Source: JAWLGW01 sp964569055 (lineage in GTDB: Bacteria; Planctomycetota; J058). From it: DNA of 5,567 nt. Of this stretch, positions 1 to 5,114 are shown piece after piece. How positions within the stretch are numbered: the first letter of the stretch is position 1; every line of letters starts with the position of its first letter. A program made the position numbers and the translations under genes. Below the pieces are notes generated by a model. It had not been told where the DNA came from and searched no databases. It saw only the letters and a list, made by a program, of their open reading frames with translations. Where the stretch lies: assembly GCA_964569055.1 (NCBI GenBank), contig CAZMSZ010000464.1, forward strand, positions 1 through 5,567. Direction: 5' to 3'.

Positions 1-677
1 GGCGGGGCGTCCTCGAGCACCGCGCCCTGGTCCATGAACACCACGCGGGAGGCGACCTCGCGGGCGAAGCCCATCTCGTGGGTCACCACCAGCATGGTCG
101 TCTCGTGGGCGAGCGAGCGCATGACGTCGAGCACCTCGCCGACCATCTCGGGGTCGAGGGCCGAGGTCGGCTCGTCGAACAGCATCAGCCGCGGGGTCAT
201 GGCGAGCGCCCGCGCGATCGCGACCCGCTGCTTCTGGCCGCCCGAGAGCTTGTCGGGGCACGCGTCGGCCTTGTCGGCGATCCCCACCCGCGCGAGCAGG
301 GCGCGCGCCTTCTCCTCGGCGGCGGCGGGCTCGACCCCGCGGACCAGGCGCGGGGCGAGGGTCAGGTTCTCGAGCACCGAGAGGTGCGGGAACAGGTTGA
401 ANNNNNNNNNNTGGAACACCATGCCGACCTCGGCCCGCAGGGCGTCCATGTCGGTCTCGGGGTCGAGCACGTCCACCCCGAGCACGCGCAGGCTGCCGGC
501 CTCGGGGTGCTCCAGGCCGTTGAGCGAGCGGAGCGCGGTCGACTTGCCCGAGCCCGAGGGGCCGATCAGGCACACGATCTCGCCCTCGCGCACGGTCAGG
601 TCGAAGCCACAGAGCGCGCGCACGTCGCCGGCGAAGGTCTTGGTCAGCCCGCGCGCCTCGACCAGCACCTCGCCCAC
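1..677 (-). CDS. Polar amino acid ABC transporter ATP-binding protein (GlnQ/HisP type), 3' end cut by window
   Basis: This is the cytoplasmic ATPase that powers import by the neighbouring permease and binding protein. From GTG at 677, about 225 residues are visible. Walker A GPSGSGKST is at residues 39-47, the Q-loop VFQ ends at Q89, the signature LSGGQ is at 144-148, Walker B LMLFDEP is at 164-170, a D-loop (SALD) follows, and the H-loop His is at 200. All catalytic elements are intact. The stretch FNLFPHLSV after the Q-loop is characteristic of the polar amino acid subfamily. The start overlaps the permease stop by one base (TAGTG) and has a GAGGAG Shine-Dalgarno at 686-691, so translation is probably coupled. 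Family members run about 240-250 residues, so only some 15-25 C-terminal residues are missing. A 10-N gap interrupts the gene just after the Q-loop but leaves the frame open. The transported solute cannot be told from this subunit. Confidence 0.96.
   Translation of the reverse strand, partial: MGEVLVEARGLTKTFAGDVRALCGFDLTVREGEIVCLIGPSGSGKSTALRSLNGLEHPEAGSLRVLGVDVLDPETDMDALRAEVGMVFXXXXFNLFPHLSVLENLTLAPRLVRGVEPAAAEEKARALLARVGIADKADACPDKLSGGQKQRVAIARALAMTPRLMLFDEPTSALDPEMVGEVLDVMRSLAHETTMLVVTHEMGFAREVASRVVFMDQGAVLEDAP
402..411. other. Assembly gap (10 N) inside the ATPase gene
   Basis: Ten undetermined bases fall directly after the first two bases of the Q-loop glutamine codon. As written they encode the end of that codon plus three unknown residues before FNLFPH. 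In this subfamily one residue usually separates FQ from FNLFPH, which would need only four bases. Ten is therefore probably a placeholder length. Four and ten differ by a multiple of three, so the reading frame is kept either way. Confidence 0.95.
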
Positions 678-1486
678 TAGCGGATCTCCTCGCGCCGGTG
701 CGCCACGCCCAGCTTGCGCTCCAAGAGCCGCACCGCCAGCGAGAGGAGCAGGTTGATCGCGAGGTACAGCAGCGCCGCCACGATCCACACCTCGAACGTG
801 AGGAAGGCGCGCCCCTGCACGTCCTGCGCCCGCTTGGTCAGCTCCTCCAGGCCGACCACCGAGGCCAGCGAGCTGTCCTTGACCAGGGCCACGAACTCCG
901 AGGCCAGCGGCGGCAGCACGCGGCGGATCGCCTGGGGCAGGATCACCGTGCGCAGGGCCTGGAAGTGGCTCAGGCCGAGCGAGCGCGCGGCCTCGAGCTG
1001 CCCGGGGTCGATGCTCTGGATCCCGGCGCGCACGATCTCGGCGATGTAGCTGGCGGTGAAGCAGGAGAGCGCGGCGACGGCGGCCCCGAAGCTGCCGAAC
1101 GTCACCGACAGCCCGACCTGCGCCAGCAGCTCCTCGAACGCCTTGGCCAGCACGAAGTACCACAGCATGACCTGCACGAGCAGCGGCGTGCCGCGCACCA
1201 CCTCCACGTAGGCCGTGCCGACCCAGCGCGCGACGGGGTCGCGCGCGACCCGACACAGGCCGACGGCCACCCCGAGCGGGAGCGCGAGGCACAGGCTGAG
1301 GGCGGCCACCTTCAGCGTCAGCGCGAGGCCCTGCAGGAGCAGCGGGAACCAGCGGCTGAAGAAGCCGCCCCAGTCCCACCGGTAGCGCAGCCCCGAGGCG
1401 CCGCCCCACACCACCACGCACAGCGCGCCCAGGAGGGCGGCGTAGACGAGCCCGCGGATCAGGTTGCGGCGCGTGGCGCGCCTCAC
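677..1486 (-). CDS. Polar amino acid ABC transporter permease (HisM/GlnP family)
   Basis: This is the inner-membrane channel subunit of an amino acid-type ABC importer, 269 residues. Hydrophobic segments lie near residues 12-30, 47-78, 92-115, 131-155 and 229-254. The motif RGTPLLVQ is at 98-105. The EAA loop that docks onto the ATPase runs from E165 to P184 (EAARSLG at its start), and VKDSSLASVVG follows at 202-212; all are hallmarks of the HisM/GlnP group. An extra N-terminal hydrophobic segment makes it longer than the usual 220-250 residues. Only one permease gene is present, so a homodimer is likely unless a partner lies outside the window. The GTG start at 1486 lies 6 nt after the stop of the binding-protein gene. 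It has no recognisable Shine-Dalgarno, which suggests reinitiation by ribosomes finishing the upstream gene. The stop is TAG. Confidence 0.96.
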   Translation of the reverse strand: MRRATRRNLIRGLVYAALLGALCVVVWGGASGLRYRWDWGGFFSRWFPLLLQGLALTLKVAALSLCLALPLGVAVGLCRVARDPVARWVGTAYVEVVRGTPLLVQVMLWYFVLAKAFEELLAQVGLSVTFGSFGAAVAALSCFTASYIAEIVRAGIQSIDPGQLEAARSLGLSHFQALRTVILPQAIRRVLPPLASEFVALVKDSSLASVVGLEELTKRAQDVQGRAFLTFEVWIVAALLYLAINLLLSLAVRLLERKLGVAHRREEIR

Positions 1487-1492
1487 CGCAGG

Positions 1493-2347
1493 CTACTGGC
1501 CGCCCGCGGCCGGCGCGGTCTCGCCGCTCGCTCCGGCGGCGGTGGCGTCGAGGCCGACCTCGGCCGCCTCGCCGAAGAAGCGCTGCTTGAGCCGCGCCAG
1601 CTCGCCGCTCGCCTCGAGCCGCGCCAGGGTGGCGTCGATCGCCTGCTTGAGGTCGAGGCTGTCCTGACGGACGGCCGCCCCGATCGGCTCCTTGGTGAAG
1701 GGCTCCCAGATCCCCTCGAGCCGCTCGGGCGCCTTCTCCGCCACGTACTGCATGAGGTACGGGTGGTCGAACACCACCGCGTCCGCCTTCTCCTGGATCA
1801 CGGCCAGGCAGGCCGCGTCGGTCTTGGGGAACCGCAGCCGCGTCGCCTTGGGCAGCATGCGCTCGACCGCGAACTCGCCCGTCGTCCCCTGCTGGAGCGC
1901 GACCGTCATGCCCTCGGCGTCGAGGTCGCGGTAGCTCTGGATCCGCGCGTCCCCCTTGCGCTTGACCACCACCTGCCCGATCCAGAAGTAGGGCTCGGAG
2001 AAGGCGACCGCCTTCTTGCGGTCCTCGGTGATCGACATGCCCGAGAAGATCGCGTCGACCTTGCCGGTCTTGAGCTCGCCGACGATCCCGTCCCAGGCCG
2101 TGTTGCGGAGCTCGTACCCGACGCCGAGGTCGGCCGCGACCGCCTTGACCAGCTCCACGTCGAAGCCCGTGATCGTGCCGTCGGGCTCGATCACCTCGAA
2201 CGGCACGTAGCCGGCGTCGGTCGCGACGATCAGCTTGCCCCGCGCCTTGATCTGGGCCACGGTCGAGGGAGCCGCGCCGCCCTGCGGGGCGGCCGGGCAG
2301 CCGGCGAGCAGGAGGGCGGCGAGGAGGGCGACGGGGGCGCGGGGCAT
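1493..2347 (-). CDS. Amino acid ABC transporter substrate-binding lipoprotein (SBP family 3)
   Basis: This is the extracytoplasmic receptor that captures solute and hands it to the permease, 284 residues. A lipoprotein signal peptide ends in lipobox LAGC with the acylated cysteine at residue 17, so it should be membrane-anchored. The family-3 fold is clear: VATDAGYVPFE at 41-51, GFDVELVKAVA at 61-71, then GKVDAIFSGMSIT and R110 followed by FSEPY at 117-120. R110 corresponds to the arginine that clamps the ligand alpha-carboxylate. LQQGTTGE is at 151-158, and D194 in VVFDHPY is the expected contact for the ligand amino group. These residues argue for an amino acid ligand, but not which one. 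The ATG start at 2347 has a GAGGAG Shine-Dalgarno at 2353-2358. An Ala/Gly-rich tail (about 262-284) extends beyond the last folded helix. It is the second gene of the operon, 15 nt after the nucleoside transporter. Confidence 0.96.
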   Translation of the reverse strand: MPRAPVALLAALLLAGCPAAPQGGAAPSTVAQIKARGKLIVATDAGYVPFEVIEPDGTITGFDVELVKAVAADLGVGYELRNTAWDGIVGELKTGKVDAIFSGMSITEDRKKAVAFSEPYFWIGQVVVKRKGDARIQSYRDLDAEGMTVALQQGTTGEFAVERMLPKATRLRFPKTDAACLAVIQEKADAVVFDHPYLMQYVAEKAPERLEGIWEPFTKEPIGAAVRQDSLDLKQAIDATLARLEASGELARLKQRFFGEAAEVGLDATAAGASGETAPAAGGQ

Positions 2348-2362
2348 GCGGGCTCCTCGCTG

Positions 2363-3661
2363 CTAGATCAGGAGGCCGGCCACGGTGGCGGTCATGAAGC
2401 AGGCGATCGACCCGGCGATCATGGCGCGCAGGCCGAGCCGGGCGAGGTCGGCCTTGCGCTCAGGCGCGATCCCGCCGATCCCGCCGATCTGGATCGCGAT
2501 CGAGGAGAAGTTGGCGAAGCCGCACAGGGCGTAGGTCGCGATCACCACCGAGCGGGGGCTCTTGAGCGTGTCATTGGCGAGCATGTCGGAGAGGCCGAGG
2601 TAGGCCACGAACTCGTTGGCGACCGTCTTGGTGCCGATCAGCTGGCCGACGGCCGAGGCGTCGTGCCAGGGCACGCCCATGATCCAGGCCAGCGGCGCGA
2701 GCAGCACGCCGAGCATGCCCTGGATCGTGACCCCCTCATAGCCGAGCAGCCCCGCCCCCCAGCCCACGATCCCGTTGAGCATGGCGATCAGGGCGATGAA
2801 CGCGAGCAGCATGGCGCCGACGTTGAGCGCCAGGGTCAGCCCGTCGGCCGCGCCGCGGGAGGCGGCGTCGATCACGTTGGCGTCCACCGTCGGCAGGTGG
2901 GTCTTGAGCTGGCCGTACGTCTCCGACTTGGTCGGGTCGGGCTCGGGGATCATCAGCTTCGCGCACACCAGAGCCGCGGGCGCGCTCATGACCGAGGCCG
3001 CGAGCAGGTGGCCGGCGATGTCGTGGAAGCTCGACTGCAGCATGCCGACGTAGGCCGCCATCACACCACCGGCGACGGTCGCGAAGCCGCCGGTCATGAC
3101 CGCCATCAGCTCGCTCTCGGTCATGCCCTTGACGAAGGGTCGCACCAGCAGCGGCGCCTCGGTCTGTCCCACGAAGATGTTCCCCGAGGCGGAGAGCGTC
3201 TCCGAGCCCGAGGTCCCCATGGTGCGCTGCATGACCCAGGCGACCGCCTTCACGACCGCCTGCATCACGCCGACGTGGTACAGCACCGCCATCAGCGACG
3301 AGAAGAAGATGATCGTGGGGAGGACCCCGAACGCGAAGAACGCCCCCGCATGGACCCAGCCGCCGGTCGGCGTGAACTTGAGCGCGTGCGGCGGATACTG
3401 CCCCTCGGCCGGGGTGACGGCGGGGACGTGGTTGCCCTTGGCGAGGTTGCCGAACAGGAAGCTGGCCCCCTGCTCGGTGTAGCCCATGAGGTTCATGAAC
3501 AGGGTGTTGACCGCCTCGAACGCNNNNNNNNNNNNNNNNNNNNNNNNNNNNNNNNNNNNNNNNNNNNNNNNNNNNNNNNNNNNNNNNNNNNNNNNNNNNN
3601 NNNNNNNNNNNNNNNNNNNNNNNACCAGCGGGGTCGCCAAGGAGCGGAGACGATCGATCAC
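2363..3661 (-). CDS. Concentrative nucleoside transporter (CNT/NupC family), interrupted by an assembly gap
   Basis: This is an inner-membrane symporter that takes up nucleosides with Na+ or H+. The family-defining motifs are present: GQTEAPL (3149-3169), whose Gln/Thr/Glu line the nucleoside site in characterised CNTs; NEFVAY (2600-2617), carrying the conserved Glu; and CGFANFSSI (2498-2524), carrying the conserved Asn and Ser. Strongly hydrophobic stretches such as FGVLPTIIFF and ALNVGAMLLAFIALIAMLNG fit the multi-helix fold. I chose GTG at 3661 because GGAGG (3667-3671) sits 5 nt upstream and the next residues, IDRLRSL, look like a CNT N-terminus. The GTG at 3730 in the same frame would add 23 unrelated residues and has no obvious ribosome-binding site. 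Twelve residues precede the 100-N gap, and the hidden part should hold the first membrane helices. The loop between SFLFG and FFAFGVLPT is long. It heads the operon with the ABC importer. Which nucleosides it carries, and the coupling ion, cannot be read reliably. Confidence 0.93.
   Translation of the reverse strand: MIDRLRSLATPLXXXXXXXXXXXXXXXXXXXXXXXXXXXXXXXXXXAFEAVNTLFMNLMGYTEQGASFLFGNLAKGNHVPAVTPAEGQYPPHALKFTPTGGWVHAGAFFAFGVLPTIIFFSSLMAVLYHVGVMQAVVKAVAWVMQRTMGTSGSETLSASGNIFVGQTEAPLLVRPFVKGMTESELMAVMTGGFATVAGGVMAAYVGMLQSSFHDIAGHLLAASVMSAPAALVCAKLMIPEPDPTKSETYGQLKTHLPTVDANVIDAASRGAADGLTLALNVGAMLLAFIALIAMLNGIVGWGAGLLGYEGVTIQGMLGVLLAPLAWIMGVPWHDASAVGQLIGTKTVANEFVAYLGLSDMLANDTLKSPRSVVIATYALCGFANFSSIAIQIGGIGGIAPERKADLARLGLRAMIAGSIACFMTATVAGLLI
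3524..3623. other. Assembly gap (100 N) in the N-terminal part of the nucleoside transporter
   Basis: Exactly 100 Ns is a conventional placeholder for a scaffold gap of unknown size. The written gap keeps the transporter frame open with 34 unknown residues. Compared from memory with the Vibrio cholerae CNT, about 45 residues are expected between the visible N-terminal stub and the conserved region, so the true gap is probably nearer 140 bases. To keep one continuous gene its length must leave a remainder of 1 when divided by 3. Confidence 0.9.
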
Positions 3662-3662
3662 A

Positions 3663-3700
3663 CCGACCTCCAGGGCGCCAGGCGCCGCCGTCGAGGTCGG
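3663..3700 (-). repeat. 8-bp inverted repeat whose right-hand mRNA arm covers the nucleoside transporter ribosome-binding site
   Basis: CCGACCTC at 3663-3670 is the exact reverse complement of GAGGTCGG at 3693-3700, with 22 bases between. In a leftward transcript the arms could pair, hiding most of the GGAGG Shine-Dalgarno (3667-3671) and ending two bases before the GTG start. Between the arms, GGCG/CGCC (3674-3677 with 3683-3686) could form a small inner hairpin with a 5-nt loop. The repeat is certain. A role as an RNA switch or as a DNA operator is inference, and a repeat this short can arise by chance in GC-rich DNA. Confidence 0.5.
3674..3686. repeat. GGCGCC-A-GGCGCC palindrome in the leader
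   Basis: Two copies of the self-complementary hexamer GGCGCC flank a single A, making a 13-bp palindrome around that base. The copies are also a direct repeat with a 7-bp period. It lies between the candidate leftward promoter and the transporter start, where a repressor operator could sit. No known regulator's site is recognised, and such GC hexamers are common in a genome of this composition. Confidence 0.35.
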
Positions 3701-3702
3701 GT

Positions 3703-3730
3703 AGTTTACGGATCTGGCCGCGCAAGTCAC
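3703..3730 (-). promoter_or_regulatory. Candidate sigma-70-like promoter for the transport operon
   Basis: Read leftward, GTGACT (3725-3730) and TAAACT (3703-3708) each match four of six bases of the -35 and -10 consensus, with a 16-bp spacer. They fall in the only AT-richer patch of the divergent region. Transcription would begin near 3696, giving a leader of about 35 nt. That start would clip the upstream arm of the inverted repeat at 3693-3700, so this promoter and an RNA hairpin built on the full repeat are hard to reconcile. The call is weak and rests on consensus likeness only. Confidence 0.25.
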
Positions 3731-3776
3731 GCCCCATCAGGCCCTCGCGTTGCTTCCGATCGGGGCGGAGGGCCTC

Positions 3777-5114
3777 GTGTCGCCGCGTCTCCGGCTGGGA
3801 GCCTCGTCGCTGGTGCTCGGGTTGGGGGCGGCCCTGCTCACGCTCGCCGAGGCTCCTGCGCGCGCCGCCTCGGGCGCGCGTCCCGTGGCGCTGGTGGCCG
3901 AGCTCGACGGCGCGATCGGCCCGGGGGCGGTGGAGCTGGTCGAGCACGCGCTCGCGCGGGCGCAGGCGCGACGAGCCCGTCTCCTGGTGCTGCGCCTCGA
4001 CACCCCCGGAGGCCTGGGCTCGAGCACCCGCGCGATCGTGGGGGCGCTGGTCGGCGCGCCGGTCCCGGTCGTCGTGCACGTCGCGCCGGCCGGGGCGCGG
4101 GCGGCCAGCGCCGGGACGTTCCTGGTCTACGCGGCGCACGTGGCGGCCATGGCGCCCGGGACCAACCTCGGCGCGGCCACCCCGATCCCGCTGGTGGGGG
4201 GCGAGGGGGACGCCGGCGCGTCCAAGGCGGTGGAGGACGCGGCCGCGGCCCTGCGCAGCCTGGCCGAGCTGCGCGGGCGCGACGCCGAGTGGGCCGAGCA
4301 GGCGGTGCGCGAAGGGGCGAGCCTCACCGCGCGCGAGGCGCTCGCCCGCGGGGTGGTCGACGTGGTCGCGTCCGACCTCGAGGCGCTGCTCGCGGCGGTG
4401 GACGGGCGCGTGGTCTCGCTCGACGGGCGCGCCGTGCGCCTCGACACGGGCGGGCTCGCGATCGAGCGCCTGCGCGTGCCCTGGGGAACCCGCTTCCTCC
4501 AGGCGATCACCGACCCCAACCTCGCGGTCCTGCTGGTCGTGCTCGGCGTGCTCGGCCTGGCCGCCGAGGTCGCGGCCCCGGGCTCGTTCGGGCCGGGCGT
4601 GCTCGGCGCGGTCGCGCTGCTGCTCGGCCTGTACGGCCTGGACCTGCTCTCGGCCGACTGGGCCGGCCTGGCGCTGCTCCTGCTCGGGCTGGGGCTGATG
4701 GTGGCCGAGGCGTTCGCGCCCAGCTTCGGCCTGCTCGGGGTGGCCGGGGTCGGCGCGCTGATCGCCGGCGCCCTGCTCTTGTTCCGCCACGTGCCAGGCC
4801 TGCGCGTGGCCCCCTGGGCCCTCGCCCTGGCCGCGCTCGTCAGCGGGGCGTTCCTGGCCTGGGTGGGACGCCACCTATGGCGCTCGCGGCGCACACCGAG
4901 CGCGACCGGGGCCGAGGGCCTGATCGGCGCGCGCGCCACGGTGCTCGAGTGGAAGGACGCCGCGGGCTGGGTCGGGGTGCACGGCGAGCGCTGGCGCGCC
5001 CGAGGCCCCCGCTGGCTCGCGCCCGGTGACCCGGTCGAGGTGCGCGAGGTGGACGGCCTCACGCTCCGCGTGGCCGCGCCCCGGACCTCCCCCTCCGCCA
5101 GGAGCTCCCCATGA
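3777..5114 (+). CDS. nfeD: NfeD-family membrane serine protease (long form, ClpP-like protease domain plus C-terminal OB domain)
   Basis: This is a membrane-bound Ser/Lys protease, 445 residues, of the family that works with SPFH proteins. A signal peptide covers roughly residues 1-30, ending in a possible APARA cleavage site. The ClpP-like domain spans about 34-205. The nucleophile is Ser111 in AASAG, followed by the conserved MAPGT and GAATP, and the general base is Lys150 in SKAVED. Their spacing of 39 fits the archaeal homologue PH1510 (Ser97/Lys138). RGRDAEWAEQAVREG and ARGVVDVVA complete the domain. Five hydrophobic segments follow (about 248-266, 274-291, 295-313, 318-336 and 345-364). 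The C-terminal NfeD OB domain is at about 379-434, opening GAEGLIG and ending GLTLRVA. I chose GTG at 3777 because GGAGGG (3767-3772) sits just upstream; a TTG at 3750 would add nine residues. The TGA stop overlaps the slipin ATG, implying co-translation. Confidence 0.93.
   Translation: MSPRLRLGASSLVLGLGAALLTLAEAPARAASGARPVALVAELDGAIGPGAVELVEHALARAQARRARLLVLRLDTPGGLGSSTRAIVGALVGAPVPVVVHVAPAGARAASAGTFLVYAAHVAAMAPGTNLGAATPIPLVGGEGDAGASKAVEDAAAALRSLAELRGRDAEWAEQAVREGASLTAREALARGVVDVVASDLEALLAAVDGRVVSLDGRAVRLDTGGLAIERLRVPWGTRFLQAITDPNLAVLLVVLGVLGLAAEVAAPGSFGPGVLGAVALLLGLYGLDLLSADWAGLALLLLGLGLMVAEAFAPSFGLLGVAGVGALIAGALLLFRHVPGLRVAPWALALAALVSGAFLAWVGRHLWRSRRTPSATGAEGLIGARATVLEWKDAAGWVGVHGERWRARGPRWLAPGDPVEVREVDGLTLRVAAPRTSPSARSSP

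Larger units (their letters stand above)
3662..3776. promoter_or_regulatory. Divergent intergenic control region
   Basis: These 115 bases separate the start codons of the leftward transport operon and the rightward nfeD-slipin unit, so promoters for both should be here unless transcription begins elsewhere. The middle (about 3701-3715) is more AT-rich than its surroundings. The region holds the Shine-Dalgarno of each first gene (3667-3671 leftward, 3767-3772 rightward), an 8-bp inverted repeat and a GGCGCC palindrome. I found no convincing rightward -35/-10 pair, and no terminator is visible. A TTG at 3750 could extend the nfeD frame but lacks a good ribosome-binding site. Confidence 0.7.

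Noticed and set aside
34..756. Plus-strand open frames opposite the ATPase gene
   Set aside because: The minus strand carries Walker A, Q-loop, signature, Walker B and H-loop in order. The opposite frames are Ser/Arg/Ala-rich shadows.
677..2365. All three complete minus-strand genes end in TAG although TGA is usual in GC-rich genomes
   Set aside because: Three stops are too few to mean anything, and nfeD on the other strand ends in TGA.
2468..2490. Tandem 9-bp repeat GATCCCGCC
   Set aside because: It encodes the Gly-Gly-Ile repeat in the conserved IGGIGGI segment of the CNT protein, so protein constraint explains it.
3728..3730. Upstream GTG as the CNT start, giving 23 extra residues
   Set aside because: The added residues resemble no transporter N-terminus and the start overlaps the candidate -35 element. 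GTG at 3661 has a strong Shine-Dalgarno at the right distance.
2736..4874. Long minus-strand open frame of 712 codons spanning the CNT and nfeD genes
   Set aside because: It overlaps two real genes and the divergent promoter region and has low-complexity, highly charged composition. It is a GC-bias shadow.
698..5029. Very long plus-strand open frame of 1443 codons running through the window
   Set aside because: It lies antisense or out of frame to five well-recognised genes, crosses the 100-N gap, and its translation is Arg/Gly/His/Glu-rich with no fold-like pattern. High third-position GC in the real genes removes stop codons from the shadow frames.
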